This document shows, in pieces, positions 34,574 to 44,133 of a DNA stretch of 64,000 bases. The notes under the pieces are model-generated. The model was not told the origin of the DNA. It ran no database searches and saw only the letters and a list, made by a program, of their open reading frames with translations. Origin of the DNA: Pseudomonas serbica (GTDB lineage Bacteria > Pseudomonadota > Gammaproteobacteria > Pseudomonadales > Pseudomonadaceae). Both the position numbers and the translations under genes were made by a program. Position 1 is the stretch's first letter. The number at the start of each line of letters is the position of its first letter. The stretch is from the NCBI RefSeq assembly GCF_028823535.1, contig NZ_JAQIYM010000012.1, forward strand, positions 124,001 through 188,000, given 5' to 3'.

Positions 34574-35332
34574 CTACGCCGAGGCCTTGGCCTCTGCCAA
34601 CTGCAGCCACAGCGCCGGCCCACCGGCGGACTTGCTGATGATTTCCAGGCGAGCCATGTGCTGGGCCAGGTCCTCTTCACTGGCGCGAATGATGCGCGTT
34701 GGCTGGCGGTCGGCTGGCAGGCGGCGGATTTCCGTGGCGGAGTTGTCCGCCCCCTCACCCGAGCCATTGCCGTCCGAGGCATTGCCCGCCAGGGACAGGC
34801 TGGTCTGGCCGCCGGTCATGGTCAGGTAGACGTCGGCCAGGATCTCGGAGTCGAGCAAGGCGCCGTGCAGCTCACGGCCGGAGTTGTCGACGCCATAGCG
34901 CTTGCACAAGGCATCGAGGCTGTTGCGCTGCCCTGGGTGACGTTCCCGGGCCATCAACAGGGTGTCGAGGATCGAGCAGTGTTGCGTGATGTCCGCGCGA
35001 TCGTGCTGGCCCATCAGGGCAAATTCGTTGTTGATGAAGCCAACGTCGAATGCCGCGTTATGGATGATCAGCTGCGCGCCCTTGATGAACTCGAAGAACT
35101 CTTCGGCCACCTCGGCGAAGCGCGGCTTGCCCACCAGGAACTCGTTGGTGATGCCGTGGACGCCGATGGCACCTTCGTCACTTTCGCGATCCGGTTGCAG
35201 GTAAACGTGAAAATGCCGGCCGGTCAGGCGCCGTCCGACCAACTCGACACAACCGATTTCGATAATCCGGTGGCCGTCGGTCACCGGCATGCCGGTGGTT
35301 TCGGTATCGAGTACAACGGATCTGGTGGCCAT
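34574..35332 (-). CDS. dnaQ: DNA polymerase III epsilon subunit (proofreading 3'-5' exonuclease)
   Basis: 252 aa. Exonuclease motifs: ExoI VLDTETTGMP (Asp, Glu), ExoII HNAAFDVGFIN, ExoIII HGALLDSEILADVYL with the catalytic His-Asp. Binds DnaE and DnaN through its C-terminal part. ATG 35332 (MATRSVVLDTETTG) is preferred over the 6-residue longer frame. Gene order dnaQ-rnhA-methyltransferase on one strand is the common gammaproteobacterial one, though here a REP pair lies between dnaQ and rnhA. Confidence 0.96.
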   Translation of the reverse strand: MATRSVVLDTETTGMPVTDGHRIIEIGCVELVGRRLTGRHFHVYLQPDRESDEGAIGVHGITNEFLVGKPRFAEVAEEFFEFIKGAQLIIHNAAFDVGFINNEFALMGQHDRADITQHCSILDTLLMARERHPGQRNSLDALCKRYGVDNSGRELHGALLDSEILADVYLTMTGGQTSLSLAGNASDGNGSGEGADNSATEIRRLPADRQPTRIIRASEEDLAQHMARLEIISKSAGGPALWLQLAEAKASA

Positions 35333-35420
35333 CGGGTGCTCAGCTCTCAATCGGTCAATCGTGCAAAAGCGGCGATGTTAACACGCCTGCCGGGGTCTTT
35401 CAGATAGAGCGTGTCGCCCC

Positions 35421-35514
35421 CTTCGCGAGCAAGCCCGCTCCCACACTGGATCGCTGGGGAGTGCAAGATTTGCGCTCAAGGAGATCAAATGTGGGAGCGG
35501 GCTTGCTCGCGAAG
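35421..35514. repeat. REP pair, tail-to-tail orientation
   Basis: CTTCGCGAGCAAGCCCGCTC at the left and its inverse at the right, with 44 bases between the two copies. Same reversed polarity as 27728. Between dnaQ and rnhA. Confidence 0.93.
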
Positions 35515-35545
35515 GTCGCGACTCGGTGCATCGGTCGAGCTCAAA

Positions 35546-35998
35546 TCACGCTTGCTTGAAGCCACGCACTTCATCCACGCCACGGTTGGCCAGTTGGTCG
35601 GCCCGTTCGTTGCCGTGATGGCCAATGTGCCCACGTACCCATTTCCAGGTGACGTTATGGCGATTGACCTGCTCGTCGAGCAACTTCCACAGGTCGGCGT
35701 TTTTAACCGGCTCTTTCGCGGCGGTTTTCCAGCCGCGCTTTTTCCAGTTGGCCATCCACTCGTTGATGCCTTTCATCACGTATTGGGAGTCGGTTACCAG
35801 CAATACGTCGCACGATCGCTTGAGTTCTTCCAGGCCGCGAATCGCGCCCATCAGTTCCATGCGGTTGTTGGTGGTGTTGGCTTCGCCGCCCCAAAGTTCC
35901 TTCTCGACCCCCTTGCACACCAGCAATGCGCCCCATCCGCCAGGACCAGGGTTGCCCTTGCAGGCGCCATCGGTGAAGAGTTCTACGCTATCGCTCAT
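35546..35998 (-). CDS. rnhA: Ribonuclease HI
   Basis: 150 aa. Degrades RNA in RNA-DNA hybrids. Active-site acidic residues in LFTDGACKGNPGPGGWG, NNRMELMGAI, VTDSQYVMKGI and the C-terminal GNERADQLAN; complete and of normal length. ATG 35998. Confidence 0.97.
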   Translation of the reverse strand: MSDSVELFTDGACKGNPGPGGWGALLVCKGVEKELWGGEANTTNNRMELMGAIRGLEELKRSCDVLLVTDSQYVMKGINEWMANWKKRGWKTAAKEPVKNADLWKLLDEQVNRHNVTWKWVRGHIGHHGNERADQLANRGVDEVRGFKQA

Positions 35999-36089
35999 GC
36001 CAATCTATCCAGAAAAATACAGTGGCTCGCCAATCGATGATCGACGACGCCCAGGACCGGGTTTTACCCCGGCCGGAAAAAAGGGAGTA

Positions 36090-36848
36090 TCACGGTTCGA
36101 TGTTGCGACGATTGACCTTGGCCATCGGCAACGGGATCAGCTTGCCCATCGGCTCGCGACGTTCCTGACGGACTGGCCGCAGGCCCACCACGATCTTGCG
36201 CGCGACCAATAGATAGAAGCCGCCACCGCCCAGCTGCCAGTCACCGGCCTTGCGCTCCCAACCGGCCAGACGAGTCTGCCAGGTGGGCGAAGCCAGCGGC
36301 GGACGATAGCACCCGAAGCGGCGTTTCTCCAGCGCGAACCCCAGCAGGTTCAACCAGTCGGCCACCCGCGACGGGGATATGCAGCGCGCTTTGCGCAAGC
36401 CGTCATGGGCAAATACGTGACGCAACCCCCAGGTGCTCCAGGGATTGATGCCGATGATCAGCAAGTGCCCACCTGGCCGCACACTGCTCGCCGCCTCGCG
36501 CAGCAAACCGTGGGGCGACAGGCAGAAATCCAGCCCGTGCTGCAGCACCACCACATCGGCGGCATGCTCACTGAGCGGCCAGGCCTGTTCCTCGCAGACG
36601 ATCTCGACCCCGGGCAACGGCGCACCCAGGCGCACGTTGCGCTGCACCTGCGGCGCCGACGGCGGCGTCTGGGCCGACGGCCCGTAATGCACCAGGTAGC
36701 CACCGAAGAAGCGCCCCAGCTCGTCTTCGAGCATGCGCCGTTCTTCATCCAGCAGCAATTGCCCGAGGGGGCCGGACAGCCACTCACGGGCTGCGCTGAT
36801 CAACGCCAGCCAGTCAGGATCAGCCTGAGCGAACGCTTTATCGGTCAT
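36090..36848 (-). CDS. Class I SAM-dependent methyltransferase (YafS-like)
   Basis: 252 aa. A methyltransferase fold with HAADVVVLQHGLDF, LLREAASSVRPGGHLLIIG and NPWSTWGLRHVF; motif I of SAM binding is weak, as in the YafS/rnhA-gloB-linked family. Substrate unknown. ATG 36848 has GGAG 6 nt upstream. Divergent from gloB across 65 bp, a conserved arrangement. Confidence 0.85.
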   Translation of the reverse strand: MTDKAFAQADPDWLALISAAREWLSGPLGQLLLDEERRMLEDELGRFFGGYLVHYGPSAQTPPSAPQVQRNVRLGAPLPGVEIVCEEQAWPLSEHAADVVVLQHGLDFCLSPHGLLREAASSVRPGGHLLIIGINPWSTWGLRHVFAHDGLRKARCISPSRVADWLNLLGFALEKRRFGCYRPPLASPTWQTRLAGWERKAGDWQLGGGGFYLLVARKIVVGLRPVRQERREPMGKLIPLPMAKVNRRNIEP

Positions 36849-36913
36849 TGCATTCTCCAACGCGCCAGGAAGTTCTAAGATGCGCCATTGTTTTCCGCTT
36901 GGCGAATCCGACG

Positions 36914-37681
36914 ATGATACAGATCACTGCCCTGCCCGCCTTCACCGACAACTACATCTGGTTGTTACAAGATCCCCGTACCCACCGCTGTGCGGTGGTC
37001 GATCCGGGCGATGCCGCGCCAGTACAAGCCTGGCTCAAGGACAACCCGCAATGGACCTTGAGCGATATTCTGATCACTCACCACCACCATGACCATGTCG
37101 GCGGCGTCGAAGCGCTGAAGAAAGCGACAGACGCGACCGTCTACGGCCCGGCCAGCGAAAACATCCCGGCGCGGGACGTGGCCCTCGAGGACAACGATCG
37201 CATCAATGTGCTAGGCCATGATTTCGACATCATCGCTGTTCCCGGCCATACCCTGGGACACATTGCCTATTATCACACCGGCCTGCTGTTTTGTGGCGAC
37301 ACCCTCTTCGCCGCCGGCTGCGGACGCCTGTTCGAAGGCACGCCAAGGCAAATGTACAGCTCGTTGTCGCGCCTCGCCGCCCTGCCCGGGGAAACGCAGG
37401 TGTTCTGTACCCATGAGTACACCCTGAGCAATCTGCGCTTCGCTGTCGCGGTCGAACCCGGCAACGTCGACACCCTCGAACGCCTGGCCAGCGTGACCCG
37501 CCAGCGGGAAGCCGGGGTCATCACGCTGCCCTCCACGGTGGCCCTGGAAAAGCGTACAAATCCGTTTTTGCGCACCGGCGAAACATCCGTTAAAGAAAAA
37601 GCGGATGAACGGACCGGCACCGATAACTCCGCGCCCGATATGGTTTTTGCTGCACTAAGGGCCTGGAAAGATACGTTCTGA
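36914..37681 (+). CDS. gloB: Hydroxyacylglutathione hydrolase (glyoxalase II)
   Basis: 255 aa metallo-beta-lactamase fold. THHHHDHVGG at 55-64 binds the binuclear metal centre; further ligands in VPGHTLGHIAYY, FCGDTLFAAGCGRLFEG and THEYTLSNLRFA. Hydrolyses S-D-lactoylglutathione to D-lactate in methylglyoxal detoxification. ATG 36914 (MIQITALPAFTDNYIW) is the family start. Confidence 0.96.
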   Translation: MIQITALPAFTDNYIWLLQDPRTHRCAVVDPGDAAPVQAWLKDNPQWTLSDILITHHHHDHVGGVEALKKATDATVYGPASENIPARDVALEDNDRINVLGHDFDIIAVPGHTLGHIAYYHTGLLFCGDTLFAAGCGRLFEGTPRQMYSSLSRLAALPGETQVFCTHEYTLSNLRFAVAVEPGNVDTLERLASVTRQREAGVITLPSTVALEKRTNPFLRTGETSVKEKADERTGTDNSAPDMVFAALRAWKDTF

Positions 37682-37715
37682 GCTGTTTGCACGATGGTCC
37701 AAAAACTCTGAAAGG

Positions 37716-37744
37716 TTGACCGCAGAGGGTGCGCTTTCTAGAAT
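37716..37744 (+). promoter_or_regulatory. Sigma-70-type promoter of mltD
   Basis: TTGACC (37716-37721), 17-base spacer, TAGAAT (37739-37744), 36 bp before the mltD start. Close match to the -35/-10 consensus. Confidence 0.75.
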
Positions 37745-37780
37745 CGCCCGACATTTTTGCCCGGAACTTACTTCCAGCCA

Positions 37781-39217
37781 ATGTCGTCATCTATACGCAA
37801 AGCCATCAATTCGGACGCCCTCACCCGCCTGGCGCAAGCCATAGCGGTGGCTGTGTCCGCGACATTGGCGGGCTGTTCCAGTCATGCGCCGCAGACCGAT
37901 GCGGCGCATACGCCGAACATTGCCGCGCGCGCCAAGCAGAAGCCCGTCTGGCTCAGCGAGAAACCCACACCGCAGGTTCCGCAGGATGTCTGGGAACGCA
38001 TGCGCCAAGGCTTCCAGCTCCAGGACGGCCTGGGCGTCAACCCGCGCATCGAGCAACAGCGCCTGTGGTTCGCCAGCAATCCGTCCTTCCTCGAAAACGC
38101 CGGCGACCGCGGCAGCCTGTACATCCACTACATCGTCGAACGCCTCGAAGAGCGCAACATGCCGCTGGAACTGGCGCTGTTGCCAGTGATTGAAAGCGCC
38201 TACAACCCCATGGCCTATTCCCGGGCCAATGCGGTGGGCCTGTGGCAATTCATTCCCTCCACCGGGCGTTACTTCAACCTGCGCCAGACCCGTTTCTATG
38301 ATGGCCGTCGCGACATCACCGCCTCGACCACGGCGGCCATGGATTACCTGACTCGCCTGCACGACATGTTCAACGGCGACTGGCTGCTGGCCCTGGCCGC
38401 CTACAACGCCGGTGAAGGCACGGTCAGCCGCGCCATCGAGCGCAACGAGAGACTCGGCCTGCCAACCGACTACTGGAACCTGCCACTGCCCGCCGAAACC
38501 CAGGCCTATGTGCCGAAGTTGCTGGCACTCTCGCAGGTGGTAATGGCGCCGGATGCCTACGGCGTGAACCTCAACCCGATCGCCAACGAACCGTATTTCC
38601 AGGTCGTCGAAATCAACCAGCGCATGGACCTGTCCAAGGTCGCCGCGGTGGCAAACATCGACGAAGACGAGCTGTTCCAGCTCAACCCCGCTTTCAAGCA
38701 GCGCACCACTATCGACGGTCCGCAGCACTTGCTCGTCCCCACGTCCAAGGCACAGCTACTGACCACCAGCCTGCAGACCATGCGCCCGGAAGAGTTGATC
38801 AGCAAGAAGCCGCTCAAACCGGTTTTCGAACGCTCGAACGATACTCAACTGGCGAGTGCCAAACGGAGCTATCGTGTCAAGCGCGGCGACAACCTGGGCT
38901 CCATTGCCAAGGCCAACAATGTCGCCGTCAAGGACCTGCAACGCTGGAACAAGCTGAGCGGCAAGAATCTCAAGCCGGGCCAGACGCTGGTCATGCAAGA
39001 CACCAGCAAGCGCAACTCGGGGCGCATCAACACCGTGGTCGCGGCCAAGTCCAAGACCCAGAAGCCGCAGTCGCAATACAAGGTTCAGCAAGGCGACTCG
39101 CTGTACATGGTGGCCAAGCGCTTCAACGTTGAAATGCAGCACCTCAAGCGCTGGAATCCTCGTGTCGGCCAGGCGTTGAAGCCGGGGCAGATGCTGACGG
39201 TTTCCAACCCGCATTAA
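37781..39217 (+). CDS. mltD: Membrane-bound lytic murein transglycosylase D
   Basis: 478 aa lipoprotein. Signal with lipobox LAGC (Cys32). SLT catalytic domain at about 120-260 with Glu138 in LLPVIESAYNP and AVGLWQFIPSTGR, AAYNAGEGTV. C-terminal LysM repeats starting YRVKRGDNLGSIAKANNV and YKVQQGDSLYMVAKRFNV; a third weaker copy lies between (VVEINQRMDLSKVAAVANID). Cleaves peptidoglycan glycan strands from the outer membrane side. ATG 37781 follows a sigma-70 promoter. Confidence 0.95.
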   Translation: MSSSIRKAINSDALTRLAQAIAVAVSATLAGCSSHAPQTDAAHTPNIAARAKQKPVWLSEKPTPQVPQDVWERMRQGFQLQDGLGVNPRIEQQRLWFASNPSFLENAGDRGSLYIHYIVERLEERNMPLELALLPVIESAYNPMAYSRANAVGLWQFIPSTGRYFNLRQTRFYDGRRDITASTTAAMDYLTRLHDMFNGDWLLALAAYNAGEGTVSRAIERNERLGLPTDYWNLPLPAETQAYVPKLLALSQVVMAPDAYGVNLNPIANEPYFQVVEINQRMDLSKVAAVANIDEDELFQLNPAFKQRTTIDGPQHLLVPTSKAQLLTTSLQTMRPEELISKKPLKPVFERSNDTQLASAKRSYRVKRGDNLGSIAKANNVAVKDLQRWNKLSGKNLKPGQTLVMQDTSKRNSGRINTVVAAKSKTQKPQSQYKVQQGDSLYMVAKRFNVEMQHLKRWNPRVGQALKPGQMLTVSNPH

Positions 39218-39222
39218 AAATG

Positions 39223-39248
39223 AGCCCCTGAATTCAGGGGCTTTTTTT
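39223..39248 (+). terminator. Rho-independent terminator after mltD
   Basis: A 20-base perfect palindrome AGCCCCTGAATTCAGGGGCT followed by a run of T. Strong. Confidence 0.93.
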
Positions 39249-39383
39249 ATCCGCATGTTACCCGACCTCCCCGCACCGCCGTCGCACAACCGGCACCCCC
39301 ATCAACCGCCGTCTTTTTCCTGTCCATACAAGCTGTTACTGTACGATCCACAATGCCCAAGCCGCCCGGATCGGATTCCTTAT

Positions 39384-41216
39384 TTGAAGCGTCCCCTCCT
39401 CCCGCTCCTGATCAGCCTGGCCTTGAGCTCCACCGCAAGCGCGACGATCAGCGAAAGCCATGGTTATGCGCAGTTCGGCACGCTCAAGTACCCGGCCAGA
39501 TTTACCCACTTCGACTGGGTCAACCCGCAAGCGCCCAAGGGCGGTACCTTGCGGGTCATGGCATTTGGCACCTTCGATACGCTCAACCCCTACACCTTCA
39601 AGGGCACCAGCCCGGTGACCACGGCGAATTTCCTGCAGTACGGCATCAACGAGCTGAACGAGCCGCTGATGGTCGGCACCGGCCAATACGCGCCCTCCGG
39701 GGACGAGCCGACCTCCAGTTACGGCCTGATCGCCCAGTCGGTGGAATACAGCGAGGACCGCAGCTGGGTGGTATTCAACCTGCGCCCCGAAGCACGCTTT
39801 CACGACGGCACGCCGATCACCGCCTACGACGTGGCATTTTCCTACCGCCTGCTGCTCAAGGAAGGTCATCCGCAATACCGCACCAACCTTCAGGAAGTGT
39901 TGCGTGTCGACATCCTCAATCCGCAGCGCATTCGTTTCGTCTTCAAGCGTGCCGGCAATCCCTTGCTGATCCTGCGCCTGGGGGAGTTGCCGGTGTTGCC
40001 GCAGCATTACTGGAAAGGTCGCGACTTCAAGGCGACCACCTTCGAACCGCCGCTGGGCAGCGGACCGTATCGCATCACATCGGTTAATCCAGGGCGCCAG
40101 ATCGTGTTCGAGCGGGTCAAGGACTACTGGGGCAAGGATCTGCCGGTCAACCGGGGGAAGTACAACTTCGATCGCATGGAAGTCGAGTTCTACCGTGACA
40201 GCGACGTAGCGTTCGAAGCGTTCAAGGCTGGCGAGTTCGACATCTATATCGAGCACCAGGCGAAAAACTGGGCCACCGGCTATGGCTTCCCCGCGAGCCG
40301 CCGTGGCGAGGTGATCAAGGCGCAGATCCCGCACCAGATCCCGACCCAGACCCAGGGCCTGTTCATGAACAGCCGCCGCCCGATCTTCGCCGAGGCCAAG
40401 GTTCGCGAAGCACTGGGCCTGATGTTCGACTTCGAGTGGACCAACCGCACATTGTTCAGCGGCGCCTACAAACGCGCCATGAGTTACTACCCCAACAGCG
40501 AATTCACCGCCAGCGGGCTGCCGGTCGGCCATGAGTGGCTGTTGCTCAAGCCGTATCGCGAGCAATTGCCGGCCAAGCTGTTTACCGAGCCCTTCAGCCT
40601 GCCGCAGACCCAGGGCCAGGGCATCCCCCGGGAAACCATGCGCAAGGCCTTGACCCTGCTGGCCGAGGCCGGCTGGAAGCTCAATGGCCAGCGCCTGCAG
40701 AATGCGGCCGGGCAACCGCTGCGCCTGGAGATCCTGCTGGTCAATCCAAATCTGGAGCGCATCCTCCAGCCCTACGTCGAGAACCTTACCAGCATCGGCA
40801 TCGATGCCAGGCTGCGCACGGTCGATCGGGCCCAGTACAAGCAGCGCCTCGATCAGTTCGATTTCGACATGATCCTGATGACCCTCAACCAGACCCTTAG
40901 CCCGGGCCTTGAGCAATGGCAGTACTTTCATTCCAGCCAGGTCGGGGTCAAGGGCAGCAAGAACTACGCGGGGATCGCCAATCCGCTGGTTGATCACCTG
41001 CTCGATCAACTGCTCGCGGCCAAGAGCCGTGACGAACAGGTCGCCGCCGGCAAGGCCCTCGACCGGGTATTGCTGTGGCAGCACTACATCATTCCCAACT
41101 GGTACCTCAATTATCACCGCCTGGCCTACCGCAACCGGCTGGCCTTCGTCACGACGCCGCCCTACACCCTGGGCCTGAGCGCGTGGTGGCTGAAATCTTC
41201 GGAGAAAGATCGATGA
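39384..41216 (+). CDS. nppA1: Peptide ABC transporter substrate-binding protein 1 (YejA/NppA1-like)
   Basis: About 610 aa with signal peptide (KRPLLPLLISLALSSTASA). SBP_bac_5 family: YAQFGTLKYPARFTHFDWVNPQAPKGG is the YejA-type N-terminus, followed by the LRPEARFHDGTPITAYDVAFSY motif. I infer a TTG start at 39384; no ATG gives a proper signal peptide. In P. aeruginosa the two-receptor NppA1A2BCD system in the same place before fabI takes up peptidyl nucleoside antibiotics, so the symbol follows that homology. Stop overlaps the next receptor gene. Confidence 0.82.
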   Translation: MKRPLLPLLISLALSSTASATISESHGYAQFGTLKYPARFTHFDWVNPQAPKGGTLRVMAFGTFDTLNPYTFKGTSPVTTANFLQYGINELNEPLMVGTGQYAPSGDEPTSSYGLIAQSVEYSEDRSWVVFNLRPEARFHDGTPITAYDVAFSYRLLLKEGHPQYRTNLQEVLRVDILNPQRIRFVFKRAGNPLLILRLGELPVLPQHYWKGRDFKATTFEPPLGSGPYRITSVNPGRQIVFERVKDYWGKDLPVNRGKYNFDRMEVEFYRDSDVAFEAFKAGEFDIYIEHQAKNWATGYGFPASRRGEVIKAQIPHQIPTQTQGLFMNSRRPIFAEAKVREALGLMFDFEWTNRTLFSGAYKRAMSYYPNSEFTASGLPVGHEWLLLKPYREQLPAKLFTEPFSLPQTQGQGIPRETMRKALTLLAEAGWKLNGQRLQNAAGQPLRLEILLVNPNLERILQPYVENLTSIGIDARLRTVDRAQYKQRLDQFDFDMILMTLNQTLSPGLEQWQYFHSSQVGVKGSKNYAGIANPLVDHLLDQLLAAKSRDEQVAAGKALDRVLLWQHYIIPNWYLNYHRLAYRNRLAFVTTPPYTLGLSAWWLKSSEKDR

Positions 41217-43054
41217 AATCCGCAAGCGCCCTGCTCCTGCAGGCCAGCGCACTGTTGTTCGCAGGGCTGGCCTGCGCCGCCCCGCAACATGCCCTGACCC
41301 TGTACAACGAGCCGCCGAAATACCCGGCCGACTTCAAACACTTCGATTACGTCGACCCGGACGCGCCCAAGGGTGGAAAATTCCGCCAGGCCGGGTTCGG
41401 CGGTTTCGACAGCCTCAACCCGTTCATCAGCAAGGGCGTGTCGGCTAACGACATCGACTTGATCTACGACACCCTGGCCCGGCAGAGCCTGGATGAACCT
41501 TTCACGGAATATGGCCTGATCGCCGGCAAGATCGAAAAAGCGCCGAACAACGATTGGGTGCGTTTCTACCTGCGGCCCGAAGCGCGCTTCCATGACGGCC
41601 ATCCGGTACGCGCCGAAGACGTGGTTTTCAGCTTCCAGACCCTGGTCAAGGATGGCGCGCCGATGTACCGCGGTTATTACAGCGACGTCGCCGACGTGGT
41701 CGCCGAAGATCCGCTCACGGTGCTCTTCAAGTTCAAGCACAGCAACAACCGCGAACTGCCGCTGATCCTCGGACAGTTGCCGGTATTGCCCAAGCATTGG
41801 TGGGCCAGCCGCGACTTCAACAAGGGCAACCTGGAAGTGCCGCTGGGCAGCGGCCCGTACAAGGTCACCGAAGTCAAGGCCGGGCGCTCGGTGCGTTATG
41901 AGCGGGTCAAGGATTACTGGGGCAAGGACCTGCCGATCAACCGTGGTTTCTACAACTTCGACGTGATGACCACCGACTACTACCGCGACAACACCGTGGC
42001 GCTGGAAGCCCTGAAGGCCGGGCAGTTCGATTACTGGCTGGAGATGACCGCGAAGAACTGGGCCAACGCCTACAACATCCCGGCGGTGACCGAAGGCCGA
42101 CTGATCAAGGAACAGATCCCCAACGGCAACCCCACCGGCATGCAGGGCTTCGTCTTCAACCTGCGCCGCCCTGTGTTCCAGGACGTGCGGGTGCGCCAGG
42201 CCCTGACCCTGCTGCTGGACTTCGAATGGACCAACAAGCAGTTGTTCAACAGTGCCTACGCGCGCACCCGCAGCTATTTCGAGAACTCGGAAATGGCCGC
42301 CACCGGCCTGCCGGACGCCGATCAGTTGGCGATCCTCGACCCGTTTCGCGGCAAGATTCCCGAGCAGGTGTTCAGCGAGGCGTTCGAGAACCCGGTGACC
42401 GACGCCAGCGGCATGATCCGCACCCAGCAACGCAAGGCTTACCAACTGCTGCAAGAAGCCGGCTGGCGCATCGTCGACGACAAGATGGTCGACGCCAACG
42501 GCAAACCGGTGAGCATCGAATTCCTCCTGGCCCAGACCGAATTCGAACGGGTGCTGCTACCGTTCAAGCGTAACCTGAGCGACCTTGGCATCGAGCTGGT
42601 GATTCGCCGTGTCGACGTCTCGCAGTACGTCAACCGAGTGCGCTCGCGGGACTTCGACATGATCGTCGGCAGCTTCCCGCAGTCCAATTCGCCGGGCAAC
42701 GAACAGCGCGAGTTCTGGATGACGGCGGCCGCCGACAAGCCCGGCAGCCGCAACTCCATGGGCCTCAAGGACCCTGTGGTGGACCAGTTGGTCGAACAAT
42801 TGATCAACGCCGACTCGCGCCGCAGCCTGGTGGCCCATGCTCGCGCCCTGGACCGGGTCCTGCAATGGGGCTATTACGTGATACCCAACTGGCACATCAA
42901 GACCTGGCGCGTGGCCTACTGGAACCACATCGGCCACCCCAAGGTCTCGCCTAAATACGACATCGGCGTCAACACCTGGTGGATCAAGCCTGATGCGAAA
43001 CCGGCCATAGAGATCGAAACCAAATTGCAAGCCGACCCTGCGGGCATGGAGTAA
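41213..43054 (+). CDS. nppA2: Peptide ABC transporter substrate-binding protein 2 (YejA/NppA2-like)
   Basis: 613 aa, paralogue of the preceding gene: shared FKHFDYVDPDAPKGGKF, LRPEARFHDGHPVRAEDVVFSF, PLGSGPYKVTEV and RVKDYWGKDLPINRG. Clear signal peptide (MKSASALLLQASALLFAGLACA). ATG 41213 overlaps the stop of copy 1 (ATGA). Periplasmic receptor delivering oligopeptides or peptide-nucleotide antibiotics to the permease encoded downstream. Confidence 0.88.
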   Translation: MKSASALLLQASALLFAGLACAAPQHALTLYNEPPKYPADFKHFDYVDPDAPKGGKFRQAGFGGFDSLNPFISKGVSANDIDLIYDTLARQSLDEPFTEYGLIAGKIEKAPNNDWVRFYLRPEARFHDGHPVRAEDVVFSFQTLVKDGAPMYRGYYSDVADVVAEDPLTVLFKFKHSNNRELPLILGQLPVLPKHWWASRDFNKGNLEVPLGSGPYKVTEVKAGRSVRYERVKDYWGKDLPINRGFYNFDVMTTDYYRDNTVALEALKAGQFDYWLEMTAKNWANAYNIPAVTEGRLIKEQIPNGNPTGMQGFVFNLRRPVFQDVRVRQALTLLLDFEWTNKQLFNSAYARTRSYFENSEMAATGLPDADQLAILDPFRGKIPEQVFSEAFENPVTDASGMIRTQQRKAYQLLQEAGWRIVDDKMVDANGKPVSIEFLLAQTEFERVLLPFKRNLSDLGIELVIRRVDVSQYVNRVRSRDFDMIVGSFPQSNSPGNEQREFWMTAAADKPGSRNSMGLKDPVVDQLVEQLINADSRRSLVAHARALDRVLQWGYYVIPNWHIKTWRVAYWNHIGHPKVSPKYDIGVNTWWIKPDAKPAIEIETKLQADPAGME

Positions 43055-43058
43055 TCAG

Positions 43059-44132
43059 ATGCTGGCGTATATTTTTCGGCGACTGCTGCTGATCATCCCG
43101 ACACTGTTCGGCATTTTGCTGATCAACTTCGTTATCATCCAGGCCGCCCCCGGTGGCCCGGTGGAACAGATGATCGCCAAGCTCGAAGGCTTCGAAGGCG
43201 CCACCAGCCGCATCGCCGGCGGCGGTGCCGAGGTGTCGGTGGCCGGCTCAGCCTATCGTGGTGCACAAGGCCTGGACCCGGCGCTGATCAAGGAAATCGA
43301 GCACATGTACGGCTTCGACAAATCGGCGCCGGAACGCCTCTGGATCATGGTCAAGAACTATGCCTCCCTGGATTTCGGCGACAGCTTCTTCCGCGATGCC
43401 AAGGTGATCGACTTGATCAAGGAGAAGATGCCGGTGTCGATCTCGCTCGGACTGTGGAGCACCCTGATCATGTACCTGGTGTCGATCCCGCTGGGGATCG
43501 CCAAGGCCACCCGGCACGGCAGCCACTTCGACGTCTGGACCAGCTCGGCGATCATCGTCGGCTACGCGATCCCGGCGTTCCTGTTCGCCATCCTGCTGAT
43601 CGTGGTGTTTGCCGGCGGCAGTTACCTGGACTGGTTCCCGTTGCGCGGGCTGACCTCGAACAACTTCGACGAGTTGAGCCTGGGCGGCAAGATCCTCGAC
43701 TACTTCTGGCACCTGGCGCTGCCCGTGACTGCCCTGGTGATCGGCAACTTCGCGACCATGACCCTGCTGACCAAGAACAGCTTCCTCGATGAAATCAACA
43801 AGCAATACGTGGTCACCGCCAAGGCCAAGGGCCTGACCAATCACCGCGTGCTGTATGGCCACGTGTTTCGCAACGCCATGTTGCTGGTGATCGCCGGGTT
43901 CCCCTCGGCATTCATCGGCATCTTCTTCACAGGCTCGTTGCTGGTGGAAGTGATCTTCTCCCTCGACGGCCTCGGCCTGATGAGTTTCGAAGCGGCGATC
44001 AACCGCGATTACCCGGTGGTCTTTGGCACGCTGTTCATCTTCACCCTGCTGGGGCTGGTGGTGAAGCTGATCGGCGACCTCACCTACACCTTTGTCGATC
44101 CGCGCATCGACTTCGAAAGCCGGGAGCATTGA
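43059..44132 (+). CDS. nppB: Peptide ABC transporter permease (YejB/NppB)
   Basis: 357 aa, six TM helices. BPD_transp_1 with N-terminal YIFRRLLLIIPTLFGILLIN typical of DppB-like permeases; the cytoplasmic EAA loop around VTAKAKGLTNHRVLYGHVFRN contacts the ATPase. The YejB-specific long loop after TM1 (GGPVEQMIAKLEGF...) is present. Starts 4 bp after the second receptor gene. Confidence 0.92.
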   Translation: MLAYIFRRLLLIIPTLFGILLINFVIIQAAPGGPVEQMIAKLEGFEGATSRIAGGGAEVSVAGSAYRGAQGLDPALIKEIEHMYGFDKSAPERLWIMVKNYASLDFGDSFFRDAKVIDLIKEKMPVSISLGLWSTLIMYLVSIPLGIAKATRHGSHFDVWTSSAIIVGYAIPAFLFAILLIVVFAGGSYLDWFPLRGLTSNNFDELSLGGKILDYFWHLALPVTALVIGNFATMTLLTKNSFLDEINKQYVVTAKAKGLTNHRVLYGHVFRNAMLLVIAGFPSAFIGIFFTGSLLVEVIFSLDGLGLMSFEAAINRDYPVVFGTLFIFTLLGLVVKLIGDLTYTFVDPRIDFESREH

Positions 44133-44133
44133 G

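Noticed and set aside
39336..41252. 638-codon minus-strand frame opposite the first peptide receptor
   Set aside because: The plus strand encodes a clear SBP_bac_5 protein; the minus frame is open only because of codon bias.
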